A stretch of 35,097 nt of DNA from positions 1 through 35,097 of the IMG/VR virus record IMGVR_UViG_3300028378_000434. One strand, 5' to 3'. This document shows positions 1-7,118 of the stretch, piece by piece. The position numbers and the translations under genes are program-made. How positions within the stretch are numbered: position 1 is the first letter of the stretch; every line of letters begins with the position of its first letter. The DNA is from a virus. Below the pieces are notes generated by a model. The model saw nothing but the letters and a program-made list of their open reading frames with translations. It did not search any database and had not been told where the DNA came from.

Positions 1-1155
1 TTATTTTGTATCCATTTTGTATCCATGAGTTCCAAATTTATTATTTTTAAGCTTTTTTACAGCATCTTTCTGCATTGAAGGAACTACATGTGAATATATT
101 TTTAAAGTGATGGTAACATCATGATGGCCCAGTCTTTCCTGGACAACTTTTGGATTTTCTCCTAATTGAAGCAACCAGCTGGCGTGAGTATGTCTGAGAT
201 CATGAAACCTCGTTTTGGGTTTGTCCATCTTCTTAACTTTTCTCTTAAATTTTTTAGTTACTAGATCCGGCCTAATTTTCCGACCATCTTCATGTAAAAA
301 TACAACTTCTTCTTTATTATAAAATTTAAATTGTTTTTTTAGGAATCTTTTTAATAAAGCTGCTACATCTTCATCAAAATCAACGGTCCGTTTACTGTTT
401 TCGTTTTTAGGGTCCTTATAAACTAATCCTTCACCCCTAATTTCATTGACCGATCTCCTCACGAATAATCTCTTATTGTCTAAATCAATATCCTTCCATC
501 TCAAAGCTAATAATTCTCCCCGCCTGAGGCCTGTGTATAAAGCCAAATATATAATAGTATAAAAGGCAAATTCATCCTTGAATTTATCAAGTAATTGATT
601 TGCTTCCTGTTGCGAAAGCGGATGGATTTCTGGTTGCTTGGGAGAAGGAGCATTTACTCCCTGACAGGGGTTTTTATCTATTAGCCGATAAGGGTAGACT
701 GCATGTTTTAATGCTTGTGATAAAACTCTATGATGGTATTGAACAGATCTATTAGACAAGCCACCATCACCATCTAAACGGCCATTATTAAGTTTGTCAT
801 TTTGATATTTTATTATATGTCTTTCTTCTAAGTTTTTTAATTTTAATTTTCCTAATGATGGAATTAAATGGTTGTCTATTATAGTCTTATAATCTATAAA
901 GGTTCTTTTAGAGACATCGTTTTTCTTATATTCATAAAGCCATTTTTTAAGATATTCTTCTACTGTTATATTTTCTGCTTCATGAATATTACCTTTTTCA
1001 TATTTTTGAACTAACTCCAACATTTTCTTTTGTGCTTCTTTTTTTGTTCCTTTAAAGGTTTTGAACTTACGTCTTCGTTTACCTGTTTTGGGATCTTTTC
1101 CTAATTCAATAGAAATCCTCCAGGTTTTTGGACCTCTGTGATATAGAGAAGCCAT
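1..1155 (-). CDS. int: Phage tyrosine integrase
   Basis: A 384-residue site-specific recombinase that would integrate and, with a helper, excise the prophage. The N-terminal 60 residues are a basic arm-binding domain (RGPKTWRISIELGKDPKTGK), followed by a SAM-like core-binding domain (about 64-165) and the catalytic domain (about 175-370). Catalytic residues are visible: R211 in TGLRRGEL, H318-x-x-R321 in HDLRHTHAS, H344 in the GHH motif, and nucleophile Y354 in IYSHV. The length is normal for phages of Gram-positive bacteria. The ATG start is preceded by AAGGGGGAATATTTT, a good binding site. The stop codon is the first codon of the window, so the gene points outward and attL probably lies just beyond base 1. 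It is separated from the leftward repressor operon by a terminator-like palindrome. Confidence 0.97.
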   Translation of the reverse strand: MASLYHRGPKTWRISIELGKDPKTGKRRRKFKTFKGTKKEAQKKMLELVQKYEKGNIHEAENITVEEYLKKWLYEYKKNDVSKRTFIDYKTIIDNHLIPSLGKLKLKNLEERHIIKYQNDKLNNGRLDGDGGLSNRSVQYHHRVLSQALKHAVYPYRLIDKNPCQGVNAPSPKQPEIHPLSQQEANQLLDKFKDEFAFYTIIYLALYTGLRRGELLALRWKDIDLDNKRLFVRRSVNEIRGEGLVYKDPKNENSKRTVDFDEDVAALLKRFLKKQFKFYNKEEVVFLHEDGRKIRPDLVTKKFKRKVKKMDKPKTRFHDLRHTHASWLLQLGENPKVVQERLGHHDVTITLKIYSHVVPSMQKDAVKKLKNNKFGTHGYKMDTK

Positions 1156-1252
1156 AAAATATTCCCCCTTCTCACAATTTCTTTAAAATTGTACAAAAAC
1201 TACTACAAAGTATTCAGCGAATGACAAAATATAGTACATATGTTCGGTTTGT

Positions 1253-1283
1253 GGTAAAAAAATAATACTTATTATAATAAGTA
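1253..1283 (-). terminator. Terminator of the leftward repressor operon
   Basis: An 18-bp perfect palindrome (1266-1283, TACTTATTATAATAAGTA) is followed, reading leftward, by a T-rich tail at 1253-1265. It lies just after the leftward gene at 1311. The stem is all A/T apart from two G-C pairs, so it is a weak terminator by energy. A regulator-binding palindrome is the alternative. Confidence 0.5.
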
Positions 1284-1310
1284 CTAAAATAGACTTCAAA
1301 ATTATACTTG

Positions 1311-1616
1311 CTATATAAAAGAAGTACTTTTAAAATTATCTTTTTTAATGATTACAATACGATAATCAATAAAGGTTTTGTTAGAATTGATAATCTTTAA
1401 TGCTTCTTTATATACCCTCCTTATATACTTGCCTGTGAGATCTTCATTAAAAACCACTAGATAATCTGAATTACTGCTTTGATAGACAAAACCCCAAACT
1501 TCATTTTCTAATTCTTTTAATTGAAAATAAAGGTTAAAATTACAGTACTTAATACAACTGTATTTTTTAGAAACTTGGAGCACTCCGGATTCATCTTCTG
1601 GCATCAATTGATTCAC
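1311..1616 (-). CDS. Hypothetical protein in lysogeny module
   Basis: A 101-residue protein that I do not recognise. It starts at ATG with a strong AGGGAG site nine bases upstream and ends just before an AT-rich palindrome. It lies 22 bases downstream of the repressor and on the same strand, so the two are probably co-transcribed. Nothing like the HExxH zinc motif of ImmA/IrrE proteases is present, although such proteases often sit here. The sequence is mixed alpha/beta with aromatic residues in the middle (WGFVYQSS) and no membrane segment. The position suggests a role in maintaining or breaking lysogeny, but nothing in the sequence proves it. Confidence 0.65.
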   Translation of the reverse strand: MNQLMPEDESGVLQVSKKYSCIKYCNFNLYFQLKELENEVWGFVYQSSNSDYLVVFNEDLTGKYIRRVYKEALKIINSNKTFIDYRIVIIKKDNFKSTSFI

Positions 1617-1638
1617 TCCCTATTATGATTAATGTAAC

Positions 1639-2028
1639 TTAAGCCTTATTAGATTCCTCAAATGTTTTAATTATTTCGATGATTTGTTTAATGCTTTTTG
1701 ATGAAAGACCTTTTGTATGTTTGAATAATCTTTTTAATTCCTCATTATTTTTTATGGAATTAAAAAAGTCTAAAAGATCAGGATCATCAGCTATCATTGC
1801 TGCAATATTATCCTCAGATAATTTGCTATCTTTTTCACCAAGGAGGTAGTCTATTGAGACTTCATAAAATTTAGCTAAATTAATTAATGTTTCTTTATCT
1901 GGGAATCTAGTGCCTTGTTCATAATTAGAATATGTGCTTGCTGCAATTTCTAATTTTTTTGCTACTTCAGATTGGGTTAAATTTTTATCTTTTCTTAATT
2001 CTTTTAATCTTTGAGTAAAGTCAGACAA
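1639..2028 (-). CDS. XRE-family CI-like repressor
   Basis: A 129-residue DNA-binding protein, the likely lysogenic repressor. Residues 5-62 form a classic XRE helix-turn-helix (LKELRKDKNLTQSEVAKKL, then STYSNYEQGTRFPD). The C-terminal half is short and helical, and probably serves for dimerisation. There is no LexA-type serine/lysine self-cleavage domain, so induction would not be by simple RecA-assisted autoproteolysis. The start is TTG at 2028, placed six bases after GGAGGT; no better in-frame ATG is available. It is transcribed away from the Cro-like gene at 2190, and the space between them carries four copies of a 14-bp motif that are its likely operators. Confidence 0.88.
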   Translation of the reverse strand: MSDFTQRLKELRKDKNLTQSEVAKKLEIAASTYSNYEQGTRFPDKETLINLAKFYEVSIDYLLGEKDSKLSEDNIAAMIADDPDLLDFFNSIKNNEELKRLFKHTKGLSSKSIKQIIEIIKTFEESNKA

Positions 2029-2052
2029 AATAATACCTCCTCTCTAAACAGT

Positions 2053-2174
2053 ATCATAACACATTATGAGTAATAAATAAATTAATTACACAAAATGAGC
2101 AAAAAATAGTGTATAAACCTTGACATCACTCGTATTGTGTTATATAATAAAGATAGTGAAACACAAAACGGGCA
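2053..2174. promoter_or_regulatory. Lysogeny switch: four operator-like repeats
   Basis: The divergent region between repressor and Cro-like gene contains four related 14-mers. They are ACACATTATGAGTA (2059-2072), ACACAAAATGAGCA (2088-2101), ACACAATACGAGTG on the minus strand (2127-2140) and ACACAAAACGGGCA (2161-2174). The consensus is ACACAnnAyGrGyr. The third copy lies in the spacer of the rightward promoter and the fourth just downstream of its -10 box. The first abuts a leftward -10-like TATGAT (2053-2058). This is the expected arrangement for a CI/Cro genetic switch. The motif is seen directly; binding is inferred. Confidence 0.75.
2120..2148 (+). promoter_or_regulatory. Rightward early promoter
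   Basis: Perfect sigma-70/SigA boxes: TTGACA at 2120-2125, a 17-base spacer, TATAAT at 2143-2148. It drives the early genes starting with the Cro-like gene. An operator-like motif fills the spacer, so repressor binding would block RNA polymerase. Confidence 0.9.
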
Positions 2175-2189
2175 ATAAGGAGGATGAAA

Positions 2190-2381
2190 ATGAATGGAAG
2201 CCGTACTAAATTAAAACAACTACGACTTAGTAATAATTTATTACAAAAAGACATAGCTAATTTACTAGATATTTCTACTTCTTATTATTCTTCAATTGAA
2301 AGAGGCAAACGTAACCCAACATTAAATTTAGCTAAAAAAACAGCAGATTTATTTGGTGAATCAATTGAAAACATATTTTAA
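2190..2381 (+). CDS. Cro-like XRE regulator
   Basis: A very small (63-residue) protein made up almost entirely of one XRE helix-turn-helix (LKQLRLSNNLLQKDIANLL ... SYYSSIERGKRNP). It is the first gene of the rightward early transcript and faces the repressor across the operator region, the normal place for a Cro-type protein. Start choice: an ATG at 2184 directly touches the AAGGAGG site (2177-2183), leaving no spacer. The ATG at 2190, six bases downstream, is therefore the likely start. The ending (SIENIF) is typical of this family. Confidence 0.85.
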   Translation: MNGSRTKLKQLRLSNNLLQKDIANLLDISTSYYSSIERGKRNPTLNLAKKTADLFGESIENIF

Positions 2382-2407
2382 CATAATACTAATCTGGAGG
2401 AATAGAA

Positions 2408-2737
2408 ATGACAGTATTAGAAAAAATATTAATAGAACTAAAAGATTTAAACAACAAGATTGAGTATCTTGAATCATTAAATGATAATAAAAATCCAAGA
2501 ATGTTAGATGGTAAAATAAATTTAAGTACTACTGAAGCAACTGATATACTTGGAATTGGTCGCAATAAACTATTAGAATTAGTCCATTCTAAATCGATAC
2601 CACATATAAAGAATGGTTCAAAATATTTATTCCCAGTTGATCAACTATTTAATTGGATTAATAGTAAAGCAACTGAAAACTATATTACAGAAGATAAATC
2701 CGGTGAAGTAGAAAAAATGTTCAAAACTATATCTTAA
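2408..2737 (+). CDS. Helix-turn-helix (excisionase-like) protein
   Basis: A 109-residue protein with a short N-terminal helical or coiled segment (1-27). From about residue 38 there is an HTH_17/excisionase-type winged helix: LSTTEATDILGIGRNKLLEL, then IPHIKNGSKYLFPVDQLFNWI. This family includes phage Xis proteins and other small DNA-binding proteins. As it lies in the early operon and a tyrosine integrase is present, an excisionase role is plausible, but the fold alone does not prove it. ATG start with a CTGGAGGAATAG site. It ends 73 bases before the next gene. Confidence 0.7.
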   Translation: MTVLEKILIELKDLNNKIEYLESLNDNKNPRMLDGKINLSTTEATDILGIGRNKLLELVHSKSIPHIKNGSKYLFPVDQLFNWINSKATENYITEDKSGEVEKMFKTIS

Positions 2738-2810
2738 TAAAAGAATATCATATATTTTTTATCCTTATAACCAAAAAATGTAACTAAAAGAAAACAAAGG
2801 AGGTGATTTA

Positions 2811-3332
2811 GTGAAAAATATTGGTTTTTTATTAAAAAAAGAAAGAAAAAGAAGAGGAATGACACAACAACAGTTAGCAGATTTAATACCAGGGTTAACA
2901 AGGTCCTCAATATCTAAATATGAATCAGGAGCAAATGTTCCTGAACATAATATGGAAAAAATAATAGAAATTCTTAAAAGTCCACGGCTTAAATTAGCTG
3001 TAAAAGGAACTGTAGTAAATAATTTATTGCTAGACAAAGTTGACCTGAGTCCACTAGCTACTCAACAAAAGATGCTGGAAGAGTTAAAAGAAACTCTTAA
3101 TTCCCTAAAAACTTTAAATTTGATAAATAAGTTAAATTCCAGAGATCTTGATGAAAAAGAGAGAAAATTATTATTTAATGATGTATTAATTCAAATTTGT
3201 GATTTAGATATTTGCAGTAGTTTGTTTATGACTTCAATGGCAGAAAACTTTGATATTGACATTAATGAATTAGAGAAACGTGAAATAAATAAAATGAAAA
3301 GGAAAGGATATATTTCAAGGGGGTTATACTAA
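2811..3332 (+). CDS. XRE-family regulator, early operon
   Basis: A 173-residue protein. Residues 4-60 are an XRE helix-turn-helix (LLKKERKRRGMTQQQLADLI, then SSISKYESGANVPEHN). The remaining two thirds is helical with a coiled-coil-like stretch (about 84-115) and no known enzymatic motif. The start is GTG at 2811 behind AAAGGAGGTGATTTA, a very strong site. It follows the excisionase-like gene in the rightward early transcript and is followed by two tiny genes. It may be a second regulator of the early or late switch; its target is unknown. Confidence 0.75.
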   Translation: MKNIGFLLKKERKRRGMTQQQLADLIPGLTRSSISKYESGANVPEHNMEKIIEILKSPRLKLAVKGTVVNNLLLDKVDLSPLATQQKMLEELKETLNSLKTLNLINKLNSRDLDEKERKLLFNDVLIQICDLDICSSLFMTSMAENFDIDINELEKREINKMKRKGYISRGLY

Positions 3333-3343
3333 TCAGTTACGAT

Positions 3344-3481
3344 ATGAAGAAAAAGACATTTTGTCATGACTGTGAGATGGAAATTAAGGATTGTAGAAAA
3401 AACCCAATAGAGTGCATGAGAAAAAAAGATTCTGATTTATATTTTGAAATGTATGACAAAGGATTAGGGTGGGTTAAATAA
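3344..3481 (+). CDS. Small cysteine-rich ORF
   Basis: A 45-codon ORF whose product has a CHDC pair near residues 7-10 and further cysteines at residues 17 and 24, a pattern compatible with a small zinc-binding knuckle. Its stop codon overlaps the next ORF by one base (TAATG), which supports translation of both. The weak point is the lack of a good ribosome binding site near the ATG: GGGGG lies about 20 bases upstream. It may therefore be read by coupling from the XRE gene ending 11 bases earlier. Function unknown. Confidence 0.5.
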   Translation: MKKKTFCHDCEMEIKDCRKNPIECMRKKDSDLYFEMYDKGLGWVK

Positions 3482-3633
3482 TGATATATATGAATATCGC
3501 AGCATGGACAACAATATGTTTAGGGTATATTTTCATAGGATATGTAGTTTGGAGTGAAGCAAAAGATATAATTGCTGAGACTTGGAAAGACATACTAAAA
3601 AGAAAAAACTCAGCTGATGAGACAGCTGAGTAG
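3481..3633 (+). CDS. Small single-pass membrane protein
   Basis: A 50-residue ORF with one hydrophobic segment at about residues 4-23 (ends CLGYIFIGYVVW). It is followed by a charged, lysine- and glutamate-rich cytoplasmic-type tail. The ATG overlaps the stop of the preceding ORF by one base, so it is probably translationally coupled. Tiny membrane proteins are common in phage early regions (superinfection exclusion, host inhibition), but no specific role can be read from it. The 3' end forms a CTCAGCTG/CAGCTGAG hairpin (3609-3630) without a T-run, so it is unlikely to be a terminator. Confidence 0.5.
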   Translation: MIYMNIAAWTTICLGYIFIGYVVWSEAKDIIAETWKDILKRKNSADETAE

Positions 3634-3682
3634 TTAAAATAAAATTTAACCATTTAAAATTATAACATCTGGAGGTAGTAAA

Positions 3683-4636
3683 ATGCAAGCCAAAAAATTA
3701 CTTAATACTAAAAATCTTACAATTAATGAATGGCTAGAAAAAAGAAATGACTTAGGAATAGGAGGAAGTGATGTATCTGCAATAGTAGGAATTAATCCTT
3801 TTAAGTCGGCTGTTGAAGTTTGGTTAGACAAAACTGGAGATGAAATTGAAAAAGAAGATAATAGTGCAATGTATTGGGGGAGAGAACTAGAAGATAAAGT
3901 TGCTGATGAATTTGCCAAAAGAAGAAGTGAAGAATTAAATAAAGAAGTAAAGGTCTGGCATGAAAATCACATATTACAGCATCCAGAATATGAATTCATG
4001 ATTGCTGATATAGACAGAAGGATTGTAGGGGAAGATGCTTTATTAGAATGTAAAACTACAGTAGATTTCAATAATTTTTGGGATGATGAGAGTTTTCCTG
4101 ATATGTATATGCTACAAGTACAGCATTATCTTGCAGTAACAGGATATCAAAAGGCTTATCTAGCGGTCCTAATATTAAATAAAAGGAAGTTTAAGTATTA
4201 TACTATCGAAAGAGATGAAGAGTTGATTGATCTTATCATAGAAAATGAAAAAGATTTTTGGTATAACCACGTAAAAGAAAATGTGCCTCCAGAAATAGAT
4301 GGATCTAAGGCTTCTAGTGCATTATTAAAAAAGATGTACCCTGAAGCTGAAGATGATAAAAAGATCAATCTTAAAAAAGATGCTGTAAATTTAATTGATA
4401 AACGTAATGAGTACTACGAAATAGAAAAGAAATATAAAAAGAAACGTAAAGAATGTGAAAATAAATTAAAAAACAAACTACAGGATGCTGAACTAGGAGT
4501 TTACCAGGGAGAAGAGATAGTAAAATGGAAAAATATATCTAGTAAAAGAATGAAAACAAAAAAATTCAGGAAAGATCATCCAGAATTATATGATCAATAT
4601 TCATACCAATCAAACTATAGGAGGTTATATGTATGA
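3683..4636 (+). CDS. YqaJ-family phage exonuclease
   Basis: A 317-residue nuclease of the YqaJ/lambda exonuclease class. It would resect double-stranded DNA ends to give single strands for the RecT protein encoded next door. Visible motifs: GIGGSDVSAIVG (residues 25-36), WGRELE ending in E70, IADIDR with D109/D111, LLECKT with E122 and K124 (the D-ExK metal site), and QVQHYLAV (145-152). The C-terminal 100 residues are lysine-rich and helical. ATG start behind TGGAGGTAGTAAA. The stop overlaps a tiny ORF (ATGA), and recT follows within 100 bases, so this is one recombination operon. Confidence 0.92.
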   Translation: MQAKKLLNTKNLTINEWLEKRNDLGIGGSDVSAIVGINPFKSAVEVWLDKTGDEIEKEDNSAMYWGRELEDKVADEFAKRRSEELNKEVKVWHENHILQHPEYEFMIADIDRRIVGEDALLECKTTVDFNNFWDDESFPDMYMLQVQHYLAVTGYQKAYLAVLILNKRKFKYYTIERDEELIDLIIENEKDFWYNHVKENVPPEIDGSKASSALLKKMYPEAEDDKKINLKKDAVNLIDKRNEYYEIEKKYKKKRKECENKLKNKLQDAELGVYQGEEIVKWKNISSKRMKTKKFRKDHPELYDQYSYQSNYRRLYV

Positions 4637-4743
4637 TTCATCCAGATAGTTACTATGAAAAAGCAGATCATGATTATGACAATTATTTAGATAAGAAATG
4701 GGAAGAAGCAAAAAATAATCAGGAGGAATCAAAAAATGAGTAA
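4633..4743 (+). CDS. Tiny ORF between exonuclease and recT
   Basis: A 36-codon ORF (starts MIHPDSYYEKADHDYDNY) overlapping the exonuclease stop by four bases and running eight bases into recT. The product is very acidic and tyrosine-rich. Double overlap with real genes and unbroken spacing support translation. Its start would be reached by termination-reinitiation, because only GAGG inside the upstream gene precedes it. It also carries the AGGAGG site of recT. Function unknown. Confidence 0.45.
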   Translation: MIHPDSYYEKADHDYDNYLDKKWEEAKNNQEESKNE

Positions 4744-5521
4744 AAATAAGCAGAAAGATCTCAAAAATCAATTAAAAGAAAACACAAAAAAGGATAAAAA
4801 AGAACCTGAACCCATTCAAAAAAAAGTATATAATTATCTTGAAAAAATGAAGCCAGAGATCGAAAGAGCATTACCTAAACATATTGGAGCAGAAAGAATG
4901 GCCAGAATTGCTTATACAACAATTCGAACTACACCTAAACTTTTAAAATGTTCAATGGGTTCACTAATGGGGGTCGTCATGCAGGCGGCTGCCCTAGGTC
5001 TTGAACCCAATATGCTCGGCCAGTGTTACATAATTCCCTACGGAAATGAAGCCACTTTTATAATCGGTTACCGCGGAATGATAAATTTGGCCAGGAGATC
5101 CGGAGAGATAAAAACAATTTATGCACATGTTGTAAAAGAGAATGATGAATTTGAATATGAATACGGTTTAGATCCTAAATTAAAACATAAACCTGCTTCT
5201 TCTAATAGAGGAGATATAATTAAAACTTATATGGTAGCTAAATTCAACGATGGAGGCTATTATTTTGAAGTAATGGATATTGAAGATGTATTGAAAAGAA
5301 AAGCAAAATCAAAAGCTGCAAAATCTAAATTTAGTCCATGGAATGATGAGTTAGGTTATGAAGAAATGGTCAAAAAGACTGTTATTAGACATGGGTTTAA
5401 ATATCTACCTGTTAGTATTGAAATAATGAATACAGTTGAAACATTAGATGAAAGCCAAAAAGATATTGAAGAAATGGATGAAAATGAATTTATTGATATT
5501 GAAATCAAACAACCTGCATAA
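4736..5521 (+). CDS. recT: RecT-family single-strand annealing protein
   Basis: A 261-residue homologue of RecT, which binds and anneals single-stranded DNA made by its exonuclease partner. The N-terminal 35 residues are a lysine-rich tail. The RecT core includes GSLMGVVMQAAALGLEPN, then QCYIIPYGNEATFIIGYRG and a second block ending PWNDELGYEEMVKKT. Length and order match the family. ATG start with AGGAGGAATCAAAAA. The core stretch of about 4960-5110 is distinctly richer in G+C than either flank, which suggests exchange of the conserved core with another phage. A hairpin follows the gene at 5541. Confidence 0.95.
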   Translation: MSKNKQKDLKNQLKENTKKDKKEPEPIQKKVYNYLEKMKPEIERALPKHIGAERMARIAYTTIRTTPKLLKCSMGSLMGVVMQAAALGLEPNMLGQCYIIPYGNEATFIIGYRGMINLARRSGEIKTIYAHVVKENDEFEYEYGLDPKLKHKPASSNRGDIIKTYMVAKFNDGGYYFEVMDIEDVLKRKAKSKAAKSKFSPWNDELGYEEMVKKTVIRHGFKYLPVSIEIMNTVETLDESQKDIEEMDENEFIDIEIKQPA

Positions 5522-5540
5522 TCATAATAAATTTAATATT

Positions 5541-5567
5541 GGGCGGTCAATAGGACCGTCCTTTATT
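5541..5567 (+). terminator. Hairpin after recT, weak terminator
   Basis: GGGCGGTC (5541-5548) pairs with GACCGTCC (5554-5561), with one G-T pair and a five-base loop. TTTATT follows. The short broken T-run makes partial termination more likely than complete termination, since the replication gene 30 bases on is read in the same direction. Confidence 0.5.
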
Positions 5568-5593
5568 ACTTAAAATCTGGGAGGTGTAGTTCA

Positions 5594-6442
5594 GTGAGCA
5601 ATGGAAGGTATATTAAAGTTGTAACAAAAATATGGACAGATGAGAAAGTCAGAAAGCTTAGTGATCAGGGACAGAAACTATTTATTTACATATTGACTTC
5701 ACCTCACAGCAATATGGCAGGTTACTATAGACTTCCTAAACCCTATATTCACTATGATCTTAAATGGTCAGCAGAACAGTTAGTAAAACCGTTTTCTAAA
5801 CTGTTAGACATATCATTAATTAAATACTGTGAAGAAAGTTCTGTTGTATTAATACCTAAATTTTTCAAATATAATCCAATTCAAAATAAAAATCAAGCCA
5901 AGGGTGCAGCTAAAAAAACATCTGAATTACCTAAAAACTGTCTAGTTACCAGCTATAAGAAGATCTGCAAAAGCTTTTCAGAACGGTATTATGAACTGTT
6001 AACCAAAGGGTTACCAGAACCCTCACCCAACACAGAAACAGTAACAGAAACAGAAACAGAAAAAGAATATGATGATGCAAAGAATTTTAAAATTAATAAT
6101 AAAAATAAAGAACTTGATAAGGTTATTAATAAATATAAATGTTATTTTCATCATGATATTAAACATAAGCACCTGAAGATATTAAACTCTTATTTAAATA
6201 AAGGTATTAGCTTTAAGGTTATTGCAGAAGCAATTAAGAGATCTGAAGGAAAAGAAATTCCCTTTAAATACTGCTTAAAGATTTTACATAAGTGGGAAAG
6301 TAAGGATGTTTTTACTTTAGAAGATGTTGAAATACTAGACCAAGCTTATGAAACAAAGAAAAACATGACTAATAGTGCTAAACATATAAGAAATGAACTA
6401 AATAAACCTGTTAAAGAATTACTAAATCAAGGATATAAATAA
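5594..6442 (+). CDS. Phage replisome organiser-like protein
   Basis: A 282-residue protein. The first 100 residues (KIWTDEKVRKLSDQGQKLF ... NMAGYYRLP ... LLIPKFFKYNPIQ-like pattern) are the winged-helix N-terminal domain shared by phage replisome organisers and DnaD/DnaB-like initiation proteins. These bind the phage origin and load host helicase. A low-complexity Thr/Glu linker (about 150-160) joins a C-terminal helical domain (about 175-280) that may contact the helicase loader. The start is GTG at 5594 with GGGAGGTGTAG upstream. No helicase loader of DnaC type follows, so host proteins would be used. The family call is from pattern; the exact role is inferred. Confidence 0.7.
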   Translation: MSNGRYIKVVTKIWTDEKVRKLSDQGQKLFIYILTSPHSNMAGYYRLPKPYIHYDLKWSAEQLVKPFSKLLDISLIKYCEESSVVLIPKFFKYNPIQNKNQAKGAAKKTSELPKNCLVTSYKKICKSFSERYYELLTKGLPEPSPNTETVTETETEKEYDDAKNFKINNKNKELDKVINKYKCYFHHDIKHKHLKILNSYLNKGISFKVIAEAIKRSEGKEIPFKYCLKILHKWESKDVFTLEDVEILDQAYETKKNMTNSAKHIRNELNKPVKELLNQGYK

Positions 6443-6460
6443 CAAGGGAGTGCTGTGATA

Positions 6461-6577
6461 ATGATATCAAAATTAACTGACATAAAAGATACTTTCAACT
6501 GTGATGACAAAACTGCAGAAGAAATTAAAGAATATATTATAGAAATGTATGAGAAATACTATGAAGAAGAACTATGA
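6461..6577 (+). CDS. Small acidic ORF after replication gene
   Basis: A 38-codon ORF with an AAGGGAG site ten bases upstream of the ATG. An in-frame GTG at 6455 is an alternative start, with a tight four-base spacer. The product is acidic with a helical C-terminus (KEYIIEMYEKYYEEEL). It lies 18 bases after the replication gene and is followed by a strong hairpin, so it would be the last gene of the early transcript. No known family recognised. Confidence 0.5.
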   Translation: MISKLTDIKDTFNCDDKTAEEIKEYIIEMYEKYYEEEL

Positions 6578-6585
6578 ATAATCTC

Positions 6586-6606
6586 GGGGAAGGTATTCCC
6601 TTCCCC
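6586..6606 (+). terminator. Strong hairpin closing the early operon
   Basis: GGGGAAGG (6586-6593) pairs perfectly with CCTTCCCC (6599-6606) around a five-base loop. There is no T-run after it, so intrinsic termination is uncertain. It could be a processing site or an RNA-stabilising 3' end. It is placed correctly for the end of the early transcript. Confidence 0.45.
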
Positions 6607-6654
6607 TAAACTATATAATATATATTTAAGTTGAAAGTATTATAAAATTAAGCA

Positions 6655-6745
6655 TTTCAAAAACCAAGCTCGATGGCAGTATCTGCCGAGAGGTTAATTA
6701 GAGATCACTTGGTCTATGTGCAGGAATATGATCAGGCAGAATACA
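6655..6745 (+). ncRNA. Candidate structured RNA
   Basis: Within the 289-base gap between small ORF and zinc-ribbon gene, this stretch is clearly richer in G+C than its surroundings and folds well. ACCAAG (6662-6667 region) pairs with CTTGGT (about 6707-6712). Inside, CTCG...CGAG encloses GGCAG/CTGC around a TAT loop. A further TGCC/GGCA pair (about 6719-6740) follows, and CTGCC could alternatively pair with the later GGCAG. The only ORF across it has 19 codons and no ribosome binding site. A phage regulatory RNA, a leader element or a packaging-related site are all possible. No known family recognised. Confidence 0.3.
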
Positions 6746-6866
6746 AAAATTAAGGTTTGTGTAATAAAGATCCTTTTTTAATTGAAGGGTTTTAATAATT
6801 GTAAGTGCATATATTGTTATAAATCATAGCTCTTCAAAGCAATAATATAATTAGGAGCTGATTCAA

Positions 6867-7118
6867 ATGAGTCTTGCTAAGGCAAAAACAATCTGTAAAC
6901 TTCAGGGGATAAAAATGAATATAGAAGTTACAGTATTGTGTCCTTTTTGCAACAATAAAATGTTGAAGTTAGTTATAGGTTCTAATCAAGCCCGATGTGA
7001 TTATTGTAAAAAAGAATTAACTATTGATGATCTTGTTGAAATAACTCAAAGTGATTGGAAAGAAGAACACAATAAATATGATAAATTATTAAAATATAAC
7101 AAAGGGGTAGGTTATTAA
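6867..7118 (+). CDS. Zinc-ribbon protein
   Basis: An 83-residue protein with two cysteine pairs, C25-P-F-C28 and C44-D-Y-C47, forming a compact zinc ribbon (about residues 22-52). A charged helical tail follows. ATG with TAGGAGCTGATTCAA upstream. An internal ATG at residue 17 could also start the ribbon domain but has no better site. Its stop overlaps the next gene by one base (TAATG), so it is coupled to the ArpU-like regulator. Probably a small nucleic-acid-binding protein; the target is unknown. Confidence 0.7.
   Translation: MSLAKAKTICKLQGIKMNIEVTVLCPFCNNKMLKLVIGSNQARCDYCKKELTIDDLVEITQSDWKEEHNKYDKLLKYNKGVGY

Noticed and set aside
1-30. Tandem ATTTTGTATCC at the integrase end as attachment core
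   Set aside because: No matching copy was found towards the right end of the window, so it cannot be called an att site; attL probably lies outside.
1311-1616. ImmA/IrrE-type protease next to the repressor
   Set aside because: No HExxH zinc-protease motif is present.
3609-3630. CTCAGCTG/CAGCTGAG hairpin as terminator
   Set aside because: No T-run follows, and the recombination genes continue in the same direction.
6672-6731. A short ORF (MAVSAERLIRDHLVYVPGI) in the G+C-rich island
   Set aside because: Only 19 codons and no ribosome binding site; the base pairing explains the composition better.
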